Numbered from the stretch's first letter, positions 44,267 to 54,066 are shown. The stretch is DNA of 64,000 nucleotides from Streptomyces sp. NBC_00234 (GCF_036195325.1 NZ_CP108101.1:4960001-5024000); one strand, 5' to 3'. Numbers and translations: made by a program. Notes: generated by a model not told the origin, from the letters alone.

Positions 44267-45826
44267 ATCAACGCGTCCAGCAGCCCCCCTGCCGTAGAAC
44301 TGCACGGCATCACCAAGCGCTTCCCCGGCGTCGTCGCCAACCACAACATCGACATCACCATCGGCAAGGGCACCGTGCACGCCCTGGTCGGTGAGAACGG
44401 TGCCGGCAAGTCCACCCTGATGAAGATCCTCTACGGCATGCAGAAGCCGGACGAGGGCACCATCGCGGTGGACGGCGAGCAGGTCTCGTTCGGCAACCCG
44501 GGTGACGCCATCGACCGCGGCATCGGCATGGTGCACCAGCACTTCATGCTCGCCGACTACCTCACCGTCCTGGAGAACGTCGTTCTCGGCGGCGAGAAGT
44601 TGCACGGCATCGGTGCCGCCGCCCGCAAGAAGATCATGGAAATCTCCGACGCCTACGGTCTGGGGGTCAGGCCGGACGCCCTTGTCGAGGACCTCGGCGT
44701 CGCCGACCGTCAGCGCGTGGAGATCCTCAAGGTCCTGTACCGAGGGGCGCGCATCCTCATCCTGGACGAGCCGACCGCCGTGCTCGTGCCGCAGGAGGTC
44801 GAAGCGCTCTTCGACAACCTGCGCGAGCTCAAGGCGGAGGGCCTGACCGTCATCTTCATCTCGCACAAGCTCGGTGAGGTCCTGTCGGTCGCCGACGACA
44901 TCACCGTGATCCGCCGTGGGACGACGGTGGGCACCGCCGACCCGGCCAACACGACCACCAAGCAGCTCGCCGAACTCATGGTCGGCAGCGAGCTTCCCTC
45001 GCCCGAGACCCGTGAGTCCACGGTGACCGACACGCCGATGCTCCGGGTCGAGGACCTCGCGCTCACCGTGACGGACCCGGACGGCACCGTGCGTGACGTG
45101 CTCGCCGGTGTCGGATTCACCATCCACAAGGGCGAGGTCCTCGGCATCGCGGGTGTCGAGGGCAATGGCCAGACCGAGCTGATCGAGACGCTGATCGGGA
45201 TGCGGGACCCCGACACCGGGGTGATCACCCTCGACACCGACGACATCTCTCACGCCCCCACGCGCAAGCGGCGGGAGGGCGGTATCGGTTACATCCCCGA
45301 GGACCGGCACCGGCACGGCGTCCTCCTGGACTCCTCGCTGTGGGAGAACCGGATTCTCGGCCATGTCACGGAGAAGCCCAACAGCCGCGGCTGGCTGTTG
45401 GACCTGAAGGCTGCGCGTGCCGACACCGAGCGGATCGTGCGCGAGTACGACGTGCGCACCCCCGGCATCGACGTCACGGTGGGCTCGCTCTCCGGCGGCA
45501 ACCAGCAGAAGCTGATCGTCGGCCGGGAGATGAGCCACAACCCGAAGCTGCTCATCGCCGCGCACCCCACCCGGGGCGTGGACGTGGGCGCACAGGCGCA
45601 GATCTGGGACCAGATCCGCCAGGCGCGCCGCGAAGGGCTGGCCGTTCTGCTGATTTCGGCGGACCTGGACGAGCTGATCGGGCTCTCCGACACCCTGCGC
45701 GTCATGTACCGCGGCCGCCTGGTCGCCGACGCGGATCCCGCCACCATCACCCCGGAGGAACTGGGCTCGGCCATGACCGGCGCCGCTACCGGGCATCTTG
45801 AGGCAGCACCGGAGGACGAGGTCTGA
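44267..45826 (+). CDS. nucleoside ABC transporter ATP-binding protein (two-domain), ATC start
   Basis: 519 residues with two ATPase domains as in sugar and nucleoside importers: Walker A GENGAGKST near residue 40, LSGGNQQK in the second half, with a degenerate second site. The first in-frame GTG (44375) lies just before Walker A and would delete the beta-strand and aromatic ATP-stacking segment VELHGITKRFPGVVANH. Upstream the frame is open to a TAG at 44186 with no ATG, GTG or TTG; AAGGAG (44253-44258) is spaced 8 bases from ATC 44267. I therefore call an ATC start. Stop overlaps the permease ATG. Confidence 0.88.
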   Translation: MNASSSPPAVELHGITKRFPGVVANHNIDITIGKGTVHALVGENGAGKSTLMKILYGMQKPDEGTIAVDGEQVSFGNPGDAIDRGIGMVHQHFMLADYLTVLENVVLGGEKLHGIGAAARKKIMEISDAYGLGVRPDALVEDLGVADRQRVEILKVLYRGARILILDEPTAVLVPQEVEALFDNLRELKAEGLTVIFISHKLGEVLSVADDITVIRRGTTVGTADPANTTTKQLAELMVGSELPSPETRESTVTDTPMLRVEDLALTVTDPDGTVRDVLAGVGFTIHKGEVLGIAGVEGNGQTELIETLIGMRDPDTGVITLDTDDISHAPTRKRREGGIGYIPEDRHRHGVLLDSSLWENRILGHVTEKPNSRGWLLDLKAARADTERIVREYDVRTPGIDVTVGSLSGGNQQKLIVGREMSHNPKLLIAAHPTRGVDVGAQAQIWDQIRQARREGLAVLLISADLDELIGLSDTLRVMYRGRLVADADPATITPEELGSAMTGAATGHLEAAPEDEV

Positions 45827-46944
45827 TGAAGAAATTCGACAAGGACCGGCTGATCCTGGGCTTCGCAGGCCCGGCTCTCGCCCTGGTTGTCGCCTTCGCG
45901 CTCACCACCTTGGTGCTGCTCGCCTCGGGCAAGAACCCCTTCGAGCCGTACCGGCTGATGTTCGACTCGGCGTCGTACGCCGACGTACAGGTGCTGATCA
46001 TCAACCAGGCCGGTACGTACTACCTCGCCGCACTCGCGGTCGCCGTCGGCTTCCGGATGAACCTCTTCAACATCGGTGTCGACGGGCAGTACCGCCTCGC
46101 GGCGATGATGGCCGCGCTGGTCGGCGCGAGCGTCGACCTTCCCGGCCCGCTCCAGATCGCCCTGATCGTGATCGTCGCGATGCTGGTCGGAGCCTTCTGG
46201 GCGGGCATCGCCGGCTTCCTGAAGACCACGCGGGGGGTGAGCGAGGTCGTCTCGACGATCATGCTCAACTCCATCGCCACCGCGCTGGTCGCCTGGCTGA
46301 TCCTGCCGAAGAACTTCGGCGAGCAGCCGCCCGGCTCCAACAACCTCACCACGGGCGAGATCCCGGAATCCGGTTGGTTCCCCGGCCTGTCCATGGGCGC
46401 CGAAGCCGGTGAGATCTACGGGTTCACGTTCGTCGCCGCGGGCTGCGGCGTCGTCTACTGGTTCGTCCTGAACCGCACCCGCTTCGGCTTCGACCTGCGC
46501 GCCACGGGCGCCAGCGAGAGCGCTGCCCAGGCGTCCGGCGTGGACGCCAAGAAGATGATCATGACCTCGATGCTGATCTCGGGAGCGGTCGCCGGCCTCG
46601 CCGGAATGCCCACGCTGCTCGGCGACACGCACACGTACAGCCTCGACTTCCCGACCGGCATCGGCTTCACCGGTATCACCATCGCGCTGCTGGGCCGGAA
46701 CAACCCGCTCGGCATCGCGTTCAGCGCCCTGCTGATCGCCTTCCTGGACAAGTCGTCGGCCTCCCTCGACCAGTACGGGTACGAGAAGGAGATCGCCACG
46801 ATCATGCAGGGCCTGATCGTGATCTCGGTCGTCGTCAGCTACGAACTCGTCCGCCGTTACGGGATCCGCCGCCAGCAGCAGAAGGTCGGCGAGGAACTCG
46901 CCGCCGGGAATGCCCTCAAGACCGAGAAGGAGGCCGCACTGTGA
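45826..46944 (+). CDS. nucleoside ABC transporter permease 1
   Basis: 372 residues, about nine membrane helices, BPD_transp_2 family with the coupling segment FGFDLRATGASESAAQASGVDAKKM, GLAGMP and IGFTGITIALLGRNNP. Together with the next permease it forms the membrane channel for nucleosides. The ATG overlaps the ATPase stop by one base (TGATG), and the end overlaps the next GTG (GTGA), so the four genes 44267-48601 are tightly coupled. Confidence 0.92.
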   Translation: MKKFDKDRLILGFAGPALALVVAFALTTLVLLASGKNPFEPYRLMFDSASYADVQVLIINQAGTYYLAALAVAVGFRMNLFNIGVDGQYRLAAMMAALVGASVDLPGPLQIALIVIVAMLVGAFWAGIAGFLKTTRGVSEVVSTIMLNSIATALVAWLILPKNFGEQPPGSNNLTTGEIPESGWFPGLSMGAEAGEIYGFTFVAAGCGVVYWFVLNRTRFGFDLRATGASESAAQASGVDAKKMIMTSMLISGAVAGLAGMPTLLGDTHTYSLDFPTGIGFTGITIALLGRNNPLGIAFSALLIAFLDKSSASLDQYGYEKEIATIMQGLIVISVVVSYELVRRYGIRRQQQKVGEELAAGNALKTEKEAAL

Positions 46945-48206
46945 GCGCCAGCAAAGTCTCCGCCGCAAGCGTCGCCCCCAAGAAGGGCGGCGTCCGCCGC
47001 AAGCTCACCCTGCCCGTCATCCTCCTGATCGTCGCGGCCGGTCTGGCCCTGGTCTCGCTGGTCCGCCTGATCAGCGGCGCCGACGACGTGACCTCCGTCG
47101 GCCAGGTCTCGGGCGCCCTCGAACTGGCCGTCCCGATCGGCCTCGCCGGACTCGGCGGTCTGTGGGCCGAGCGCTCGGGCGTGGTCAACATCGGCCTCGA
47201 AGGCATGCTGATCCTCGGCACCTGGTTCGGCGCCTGGGCCGGCTACCAGTGGGGCCCGTGGGTCGGTGTCCTGCTGGGCATCCTCGGCGGCGCGCTCGGC
47301 GGCCTCCTGCACGCGGTCATCACCGTCACCTTCGGGGTGAACCACATCGTCTCCGGTGTGGCCATCAACATCCTCGCCGTCGGCATCACCCGCTACCTCT
47401 CCAACTACGCCTTCGCCGACGTCGAGGGAGGTTCCTCCAAGCAGTCCCCCCGCATCGAGGCGATCGACAAGATCACCGTGCCGGGGCTGTCGGAGTGGAT
47501 GATCGATCTCCAGCAGAAACACTGGTTCTTCGTCTCCGACCTCGCCGGCATCATCGGTGGCCTCGTCACCGGCCTGTCCCTGCTGACCCTGCTCGCGCTG
47601 CTGCTGATCCCGGTCACCTGGTGGGTGCTGTGGCGTACGGCGTTCGGTCTGCGGCTGCGCTCCTGCGGCGAGAACCCGATCGCCGCCGAGACGCTCGGCG
47701 TCAACGTCTACAAGTACAAGTACATCGCCGTCACCATCTCCGGCGGTCTTGCCGGACTCGGCGGCGCCTTCCTCGCCATCGTCGCCACCGGCATCTACCA
47801 GGAGGGTCAGACCGGAGGCCGTGGTTACATCGGTCTCGCCGCGATGATCTTCGGTAACTGGATGCCCGGTGGCATGGCGCTCGGTGCCGGCCTCTTCGGC
47901 TTCACCGACAGTCTCAAGCTGCGTGGCGGCGCCGAGAACGTGCACGCGATGCTGCTGCTCCTGGCGATCCTGCTGGTGATCGCCGTGTTCTGGCAGCTGT
48001 ACCGGAAGAAGTACGTGTCCGCGGCGATCTCGGCGGTGATCTCGGCGGCGCTCTTCACCTGGTACGCGACGACCGACCAGGTGCCGAGCCAGTTCGTCGA
48101 CGCCGCCCCGTACGTCACGACGTTGCTGGTGCTCGCCCTGTCCTCGCAGCGCTTGCGGATGCCCAAGGCGGACGGCATGCCCTACCGGAAGGGCGAAGGC
48201 AAGTGA
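46941..48206 (+). CDS. nucleoside ABC transporter permease 2
   Basis: 421 residues, GTG start in the overlap with permease 1. About ten helices; BPD_transp_2 signature blocks GLWAERSGVVNIGLEGMLILG, FGLRLRSCGENPIAAETLGVNVYKYK and GGRGYIGLAAMIFGNW. Partner of permease 1 in the heterodimeric channel. Its stop overlaps the GTG of the deaminase gene (GTGA), which ties uptake directly to the first catabolic step. Confidence 0.92.
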   Translation: MSASKVSAASVAPKKGGVRRKLTLPVILLIVAAGLALVSLVRLISGADDVTSVGQVSGALELAVPIGLAGLGGLWAERSGVVNIGLEGMLILGTWFGAWAGYQWGPWVGVLLGILGGALGGLLHAVITVTFGVNHIVSGVAINILAVGITRYLSNYAFADVEGGSSKQSPRIEAIDKITVPGLSEWMIDLQQKHWFFVSDLAGIIGGLVTGLSLLTLLALLLIPVTWWVLWRTAFGLRLRSCGENPIAAETLGVNVYKYKYIAVTISGGLAGLGGAFLAIVATGIYQEGQTGGRGYIGLAAMIFGNWMPGGMALGAGLFGFTDSLKLRGGAENVHAMLLLLAILLVIAVFWQLYRKKYVSAAISAVISAALFTWYATTDQVPSQFVDAAPYVTTLLVLALSSQRLRMPKADGMPYRKGEGK

Positions 48207-48601
48207 CGGCCGCCGCCGACGTCGACTGGGACGCCCTGCGTGCGGCCGCTCGGGACGCCATGTCCCGTGCGTACGCGCCGTACTCGGGCTACCCGGTCGG
48301 CGTCGCGGCGCGCGTCGACGACGGCCGTACGATCGTCGGCTGCAACGTCGAGAACGCCTCGTACGGCATCGGTCTGTGTGCCGAATGCGGCCTGGTCTCC
48401 CAGTTGCACGCCACCGGCGGCGGCCGGCTGACCCACTTCACCTGCGTGGACGGGGCGGGCGCCGTCCTGGTCCCGTGCGGCAGGTGCAGGCAGTTGCTGT
48501 ACGAGTTCGGGGGGCCGGAACTCGTTCTGGAGACCCCGGACGGTTTCCGTACGCTGGACGAGATGCTGCCGCAGGCGTTCGGCCCCCAGCACCTGGCCTA
48601 G
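48203..48601 (+). CDS. cdd: cytidine deaminase
   Basis: 132 residues, GTG start. Zinc site: CAECG (Cys and the catalytic Glu, near residues 62-66) and PCGRCRQ (two Cys, near 92-98), with the nucleoside-binding VGCNVENASYGIGLCAE. Deaminates (deoxy)cytidine to (deoxy)uridine in pyrimidine salvage. Last gene of the transporter operon, followed by a terminator; thymidine phosphorylase next door acts on the deoxyribosyl products. Confidence 0.94.
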   Translation: MTAAADVDWDALRAAARDAMSRAYAPYSGYPVGVAARVDDGRTIVGCNVENASYGIGLCAECGLVSQLHATGGGRLTHFTCVDGAGAVLVPCGRCRQLLYEFGGPELVLETPDGFRTLDEMLPQAFGPQHLA

Positions 48602-48642
48602 CGCCCCCCTGCGTCCCCCTCGGGGGACCGACTTCTTCAGCA

Positions 48643-48671
48643 CCGGGCGGGCCCGTTTCGGGTCCGCCCGG
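48643..48671 (+). terminator. terminator of the nucleoside transporter operon
   Basis: 12-bp stem CCGGGCGGGCCC/GGGTCCGCCCGG with one G-T wobble and a 5-base loop, directly before the operator of thymidine phosphorylase. Confidence 0.68.
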
Positions 48672-48686
48672 CGCTCGCTCAACCCT

Positions 48687-48701
48687 CTATGCGCGTAGAG
48701 T
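48687..48701 (+). promoter_or_regulatory. nucleoside-regulon palindrome and -10 box of deoA
   Basis: CTATGCGCGTAG (48687-48698; 11 of 12 to the consensus, with flanking T and A extending the dyad) overlaps TAGAGT (48696-48701), the probable -10. TAGAGT is the same hexamer found next to the adenosine deaminase site. Confidence 0.65.
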
Positions 48702-48747
48702 CAATCGGACTCCTGCGTACGCACCCGGCCGGAAGGACTCCCCGCCC

Positions 48748-50025
48748 ATGGACGCCATCTCCGTCATCCGCACCAAGCGGGACCGCGGCGAGCTGACACC
48801 CGAACAGATCGACTGGGTCATCGACGCGTACACGCGCGGCGAGGTCGCCGACGAGCAGATGTCCGCGCTGGCCATGGCGATCCTGCTGAACGGCATGAAT
48901 CGCACCGAGATCGCCCGCTGGACCGCCGCGATGATCGCCTCCGGCGAGCGCATGGACTTCGCCGCGCTCTCCCGGCCCACCACCGACAAGCACTCCACCG
49001 GCGGGGTGGGCGACAAGATCACCCTGCCGCTGGCCCCGCTCGTCGCGGCCTGCGGCGCCGCCGTTCCGCAGCTCAGCGGACGCGGGCTCGGCCACACCGG
49101 CGGCACCCTCGACAAGCTGGAGTCCATCCCCGGCTGGCGCGCGCACCTCTCCAACGAGGAGATGCTGAGCGTCCTGGACAGCACCGGCGCGGTGATCTGC
49201 GCGGCCGGTGACGGGCTCGCCCCCGCCGACAAGAAGCTGTACGCGCTCCGCGACGTCACCGGCACCGTCGAGGCGATCCCGCTCATCGCCAGCTCGATCA
49301 TGTCGAAGAAGATCGCCGAGGGGACCGGAGCGCTGGTCCTGGACGTCAAGGTCGGCTCCGGCGCTTTCATGAAGACCATCGAGGACGCCCGTGAACTGGC
49401 CTCCACCATGGTCGCGCTGGGCACCGACAGCGGCGTACGGACCGTCGCCCTGCTCACCGACATGTCGACCCCGCTCGGCCTGACCGCGGGCAACGCCATG
49501 GAGGTGCGCGAGTCGGTCGAGGTGCTGGCCGGCGGCGGCCCCCGTGACGTCGTCGACCTGACCCTCGCCCTCGCCCGGGAGATGCTGGACGCGGCCGGCC
49601 TGAAGGACGCCGACCCGGAGAAGGCCCTCGCCGACGGCTCCGCGATGGACGTCTGGCGCCGCATGATCTCCGCCCAGGGCGGCGACCCGGACGCGAAGCT
49701 GCCGGTCGCCCGCGAGCAGCACGTGGTGACCGCGCGGTCCTCCGGCGTCCTGACCCGCCTCGACGCGTACGACGTCGGTGTCGCCGCCTGGCGCCTCGGC
49801 GCGGGCCGCGCCCGCAAGGAGGACCCGGTGCAGGCGGGCGCGGGTGTCGAGCTGCACGCCAAGCCCGGCGACAGCGTCACGGCGGGCCAGCCGCTGCTGA
49901 CGCTGCACACGGACACCCCGGAGAAGTTCGCGTACGCGCTGAAGGCCCTGCCGGACGCGTACGACATCGCCCCCGCCGGCACGGAGTTCACCCCGACCCC
50001 GGTGGTACGCGAGCGCATCGCGTAG
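48748..50025 (+). CDS. deoA: thymidine phosphorylase
   Basis: 425 residues. The phosphorylase signature SGRGLGHTGGTLDKLESIPG, the phosphate-binding TDKHSTGGVGDK, and the C-terminal PYNP domain are intact. It splits thymidine or deoxyuridine with phosphate into base and deoxyribose-1-phosphate. AAGGA lies 11 bases before the ATG. It has its own promoter with the regulon palindrome, separate from the cdd operon by a terminator. Confidence 0.95.
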   Translation: MDAISVIRTKRDRGELTPEQIDWVIDAYTRGEVADEQMSALAMAILLNGMNRTEIARWTAAMIASGERMDFAALSRPTTDKHSTGGVGDKITLPLAPLVAACGAAVPQLSGRGLGHTGGTLDKLESIPGWRAHLSNEEMLSVLDSTGAVICAAGDGLAPADKKLYALRDVTGTVEAIPLIASSIMSKKIAEGTGALVLDVKVGSGAFMKTIEDARELASTMVALGTDSGVRTVALLTDMSTPLGLTAGNAMEVRESVEVLAGGGPRDVVDLTLALAREMLDAAGLKDADPEKALADGSAMDVWRRMISAQGGDPDAKLPVAREQHVVTARSSGVLTRLDAYDVGVAAWRLGAGRARKEDPVQAGAGVELHAKPGDSVTAGQPLLTLHTDTPEKFAYALKALPDAYDIAPAGTEFTPTPVVRERIA

Positions 50026-50041
50026 CGGCCCGGCATGCGAA

Positions 50042-50078
50042 CGGCCCGCCCGGACGAGGAGATCGTCCGGGCGGGCCG
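50042..50078. terminator. bidirectional terminator
   Basis: Perfect 16-bp stem (CGGCCCGCCCGGACGA with its complement) and a 5-base loop (GGAGA) between convergent deoA and the protease gene. Confidence 0.82.
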
Positions 50079-50098
50079 CTGTCATGGGGCGGTGGGCT

Positions 50099-53000
50099 CT
50101 ACTTCCCGTAGTAGGCGTTGTAGACGGCCACCGTCGACAGGTTGCCCCTCCGGTCCGTGACCTTGGCCGCGAAGGAGATCGACTTGCCCTTCGCGGGGTT
50201 CTTCACGGAGATCGCGCCCTTCTTCACCGTGACCTTCTTCCAGGTCTTCCCGGCGTTGTAACTGACGTACACCTTGAGCGACGCGAGGTTCTTGCCCGCG
50301 GCCGAACCCTGCACCTGGACCGGCACGGAAGCGGCACTGCCCGCCGCCACCCTGCTGTCCAGGCCCACGGCGGGGGTGAAGCGGACCGTGGACGCCGGGA
50401 GCTTCGCGCCGCTCGTCTTCCAGGACCGGAAGGTCCAGCCCGCGTCGATCCGGGTGGAGGCGCCGCCGAGCGCGGCACTGCGCCGCACGGAGGTCTTCAG
50501 CGTGTAGTTCGCGGCACCGGACGGCACCGTGAACGGCGTTTCTCCGTACAGCGGGTCGCTGTTCCGGGCGAACTCCTTGCCGTTGCGGTACAGGACCGTC
50601 TTGACCGAGGTGAACTCGGACGACCCGGCGTTCCCGTGGCCGTCGGCGAGGAGCGGCACGAGGCCGGTGATCTCGTTGTCCGTACGGTGGAGGCCGAAGG
50701 TGTCGTCCAGCAGCGGCCCGAACACGGCCGTGTTGACGGTCTTCGTGTACGTCTTGCCGCCCGCGTACGAGCGCGGGTCACCGAGCGAGTACGACGACTC
50801 GTACATCGGCCAGCCGTCCTCGTCGGCCCCGCCGAGCTGCGCGAAGTCGAAGTTCCACCGGACCTTGTCGGCGGTCGAGACGAAGACCGTGCGGGTGCCG
50901 GGGAGCTTCTGCGTCGTCGATGTGGCCGTGCCGCTCGTCATGCTGGGGAGGGTGCCCCAGGCCGTGATCTCGCCGGTCTTCTTCGGAGCCGGGGAGCCCA
51001 TGGCGATCTTGACCTTGGCGAACTGGCCGGCCGTGAGCTTGCGCGCGTAGCCGGTGGCGAACTGCTTGGCCGGGCCGCCGAGCGCGATGTCGTACTCGGC
51101 GGACGCACCCTTGGACCAGCTGCCCAGCCAGTGCTGCGCGAGCGAACCGTCGGTGACCTTCGGACCGACGTGCGCGGTGCGGAAGTTCTTGTACGTGTCC
51201 AGGTACCAGCCGAACGTGAACGAGCTGGACGGGGACGTGAGGGAGTAGTCGGGCGCCATCAGCAGGGGCGTGACCGACTTCTCGGGCAGCGTGATGTTCA
51301 CCGCCTTCGCCGTGCGCGCGTCGAGCGTGACGGCGGTCGCCTTGGTCACGTCGAGCTTCGGCTGCACGAGCCAGTCGACGCCCTTGCCGGAGTCGTCCGG
51401 GTCCACGTACAGATTGGCGTTCAGCCCGTACGTCCCCTTGGGTACCCGGACCGTGGCGGTGCCCTTGGTGTTCAGCGGGGAGACCCACACGCCGTCGGCC
51501 TCGCCCGAGATGCCGAACAGGTCGCTGTCGGCGTAGGCGGCCGGCTTGCCGTCGCGGCCGATGTAGGTGACCTTCACCTCGTACGACTCGATCTCGCGGT
51601 CGACCGCCGCGGCCGTCCGGACGGTCTGCCCGCCACCGGTGCCCACGACGTACGCGGAGTACGTGCCGTTCACCGTGGAGCCCAGCCGGGTGTCGGCCGT
51701 CAGCGCCACGTCGGCGGTGCCGCCCGCGGGGACGGTGACCTGCGAGGCGCCCAGGGTGAAGAATCCGGCCGGAGCGGGCTTGCCCGTCGGGTCGGTCCCC
51801 GCCGCGGTGAGATCGAGGGTGACGTCCGTCGTACCGAGGTTCCGGTACGTCACCTTCTTGGTGACCGGGGTGTCATCGGTGTGCGGCCACTGCTGCATCC
51901 CGAAGCTCACCGACACCGGGTCCGCGACGATCGTCTGACCGAGCGCCTTGTCGACGGCGATCCGGCCGGAGCCCTGCTCGAACGGGGTGTACGCGCCGGG
52001 CTTCGACGAGCTCGTCAGCGCGCCCTTCAGCTCCGTGTACGTCCACGCGGGGTGCTGCTGCTTCAACAGGGCGGCGGCGCCCGCCACATGAGGCGTCGCC
52101 ATCGACGTGCCGGAGATGGTCAGGTAGCCCGGCGGCTTCTGGCCGACCTCCTTGTCGATGACGGAGCCGGGCGCCGCGGCGGCGGTGATGTCCACGCCGG
52201 GTGCGGTCACATCGGGCTTGATCGCACCGTCACCGACACGCGGGCCACGGCTGGAGAAGGACGCCAGCAGGTCCTGGTCGTCGACCGCTCCGACGGTCAG
52301 CGCGGCGTCCGCGCTGCCCGGGGAGCCGACGGTGGAGGCCCCGCCCTCGCCCTCGTTGCCCGCCGCGATGGCGAACAGGATGCCCTGGTCGGCCGACAGC
52401 TTGTTGACCGCCGCCTCAAGAGGATCGATGTCGGGGGTGTCCCCGCCACCGAGGCTCAGGTTGACGATGTCGGCGCCCTCCGCGGCGGCCCACTCCATGC
52501 CTGCGAGGATGCCGGAGTCGCTGCCGAAGCCGTCGTCGTCGAGCACCTTGCCGTTCAACAGCTTGGCGTCGGGAGCCACGCCCTTGAACGTGCCGCCCGA
52601 CGCGGCGCCCGTACCGGCGGCGATCGACGCCACGTGCGTACCGTGGCCGAAACGGTCCACGGCGTCGGCGGCGTCGGAGAAGTTCTTCTCCGCGAGGACC
52701 TGTTCCTTGAGGTCGGCGTGGGTCGAGTCCACTCCGGTGTCCAGGACGGCGATCTTGACGCCCTTGCCGGTGTAACCGGCCTCCCAGGCCGTCGGCGCAC
52801 CGATCTGCGCCACGCTCTTGTCGAGGCTCGCCCGGCGGACGCCGTCCAGCCAGACCCGGTCGATGCCCGCCGCCGTGGTGCGTCGGTCGCCGCTCGCGGA
52901 CGGGTCGGTGAGTGCCTGCCAGATGTCCGGGGCGTCGGCCTTCGGCGTGGTCAGCGCCTGGGCGTTCAGCGACTTCAGGGTACGGCCGACGGTCGTGCCG

Positions 53001-53446
53001 CCCGCGTCACGCACATCGGCCTTCGCCGCGGCGGCCTGGGCGCCCCGGTAGCCGACGATCAGGCGCAGGCCCTTGTGCTGGGCCCGGCGGTTCTCCGGCC
53101 GGTTCAGCTCCGTGACGTCGAACAGCCGCTGGTCGAGCTTGCCGGACGTGATCAGCCGGCGGGCGTCGGCGGGCACGACGAGCGTGTGCCCGTCGCGCAC
53201 CTGCTTCTGCACGGGTATGTGCTCGCGCCCCTTCGCGGGCTCGAAGCCCACGACCCGGCCCTTGGCGTCCACCTGGACGCGGTCGCCGGTGACGAGAGTG
53301 AGGTGATGCGCGGCAACGGGCCGGCCGTCCTTCGCGGGGACGCGGTCCGTCTGTGCCGCGGCCGGGGTGGTCATCCCCGCCGCGAGCGCCACGGCGGCTG
53401 CCGCGGCGATGGTCGATACGCACGCGCTCTTGACGTGTCTGCGCAA
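50099..53446 (-). CDS. secreted S8 serine protease (subtilase) with large C-terminal domains
   Basis: About 1115 residues. Signal peptide (RRHVKSACVSTIAAAAAVALAAG, cleavage near TPAAA), an inhibitor-like propeptide (about 30-200), the subtilisin domain with the triad Asp in VLDTGVD (near 235), His in GHGTHVA (near 269) and Ser in GTSMATPHVAG (near 446). A long region of beta-sandwich type and a C-terminal domain ending YNAYYGK follow. It degrades extracellular protein. The start is unsure: TTG 53446 follows GGGGGAGAG, while ATG 53527 would give a 36-residue polar extension. Confidence 0.9.
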   Translation of the reverse strand: MRRHVKSACVSTIAAAAAVALAAGMTTPAAAQTDRVPAKDGRPVAAHHLTLVTGDRVQVDAKGRVVGFEPAKGREHIPVQKQVRDGHTLVVPADARRLITSGKLDQRLFDVTELNRPENRRAQHKGLRLIVGYRGAQAAAAKADVRDAGGTTVGRTLKSLNAQALTTPKADAPDIWQALTDPSASGDRRTTAAGIDRVWLDGVRRASLDKSVAQIGAPTAWEAGYTGKGVKIAVLDTGVDSTHADLKEQVLAEKNFSDAADAVDRFGHGTHVASIAAGTGAASGGTFKGVAPDAKLLNGKVLDDDGFGSDSGILAGMEWAAAEGADIVNLSLGGGDTPDIDPLEAAVNKLSADQGILFAIAAGNEGEGGASTVGSPGSADAALTVGAVDDQDLLASFSSRGPRVGDGAIKPDVTAPGVDITAAAAPGSVIDKEVGQKPPGYLTISGTSMATPHVAGAAALLKQQHPAWTYTELKGALTSSSKPGAYTPFEQGSGRIAVDKALGQTIVADPVSVSFGMQQWPHTDDTPVTKKVTYRNLGTTDVTLDLTAAGTDPTGKPAPAGFFTLGASQVTVPAGGTADVALTADTRLGSTVNGTYSAYVVGTGGGQTVRTAAAVDREIESYEVKVTYIGRDGKPAAYADSDLFGISGEADGVWVSPLNTKGTATVRVPKGTYGLNANLYVDPDDSGKGVDWLVQPKLDVTKATAVTLDARTAKAVNITLPEKSVTPLLMAPDYSLTSPSSSFTFGWYLDTYKNFRTAHVGPKVTDGSLAQHWLGSWSKGASAEYDIALGGPAKQFATGYARKLTAGQFAKVKIAMGSPAPKKTGEITAWGTLPSMTSGTATSTTQKLPGTRTVFVSTADKVRWNFDFAQLGGADEDGWPMYESSYSLGDPRSYAGGKTYTKTVNTAVFGPLLDDTFGLHRTDNEITGLVPLLADGHGNAGSSEFTSVKTVLYRNGKEFARNSDPLYGETPFTVPSGAANYTLKTSVRRSAALGGASTRIDAGWTFRSWKTSGAKLPASTVRFTPAVGLDSRVAAGSAASVPVQVQGSAAGKNLASLKVYVSYNAGKTWKKVTVKKGAISVKNPAKGKSISFAAKVTDRRGNLSTVAVYNAYYGK

Positions 53447-53708
53447 CTCTCCCCCTGGAGAATGAAGTGGTTCCTGGGAACCGCAGGTCCGGGGCCCTCT
53501 GCGTGACTGCCGATGCCACCGGTTCATGATTCAAGAGGGGGAAAGACGCCGCGGGGTTCACAAAAGTGGTGCATGGGAATGGAGTTGGCGGAAAGAGAGC
53601 GCTCCGCGCTCACTGCCGACAGGGCGTGCCGATCCTCGGCAGGGCTCCCCGCCGCACCGGACTCCGATGAGTTTCCGGCGCCGCGCCGGTCTCCCTGTTG
53701 TGGATGCC

Positions 53709-54038
53709 ATGACCCCGATAGAGCTCGTCGTCTCCGGTCGCGTCACCCGGGCCGACGTGCCACGGCTCTGTGCCGAGCTGGAGACGCTGCTGTACGGCCC
53801 CGAGGCCGCCGGGCTCGACCCCCGGGCCTCGGTCGACTGCGACGTGGGCGGCGTCGTGCATCCGGATCTGGCCCTGGTCGAGGCGGTGGCCCGGCTGGGG
53901 CTCGTCGCGCGGCGGGCCGGGGGGCGGGAGCTGCGTCTGCGCAACGTCCCGCCCGGGCTGCGGGCCCTGCTCGACCTGACCGGGCTGGCCGAGGTGCTGG
54001 GCCCGGCCCGGTGTCAGGCACGGGACCCGACCGTGTGA
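53709..54038 (+). CDS. STAS-domain-like protein
   Basis: 109 residues resembling anti-sigma-antagonist (STAS/MlaB-like) proteins: MTPIELVVSGRVTRADVPRLCAELE, a central ASVDCDVGGVVHPDLALVEAVARLG, and LRLRNVPPGLRALLDLTGLAEVLG. The usual phosphorylated Ser/Thr of SpoIIAA lies in a D-S-S-like loop; here that loop reads DVGGVVHPD, so a phospho-switch is doubtful. ATG 53709 starts at the beta-strand; ATG 53667 is possible. No kinase partner is adjacent. Confidence 0.66.
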   Translation: MTPIELVVSGRVTRADVPRLCAELETLLYGPEAAGLDPRASVDCDVGGVVHPDLALVEAVARLGLVARRAGGRELRLRNVPPGLRALLDLTGLAEVLGPARCQARDPTV

Positions 54039-54066
54039 CGGCCGGGTCCCGGTGGTGCGGCCCTCG

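Noticed and set aside
44375..45826. GTG 44375 as start of the ABC ATPase
   Set aside because: It would delete the first beta-strand and ATP-contact residues and has no ribosome site; AAGGAG is placed for ATC 44267.
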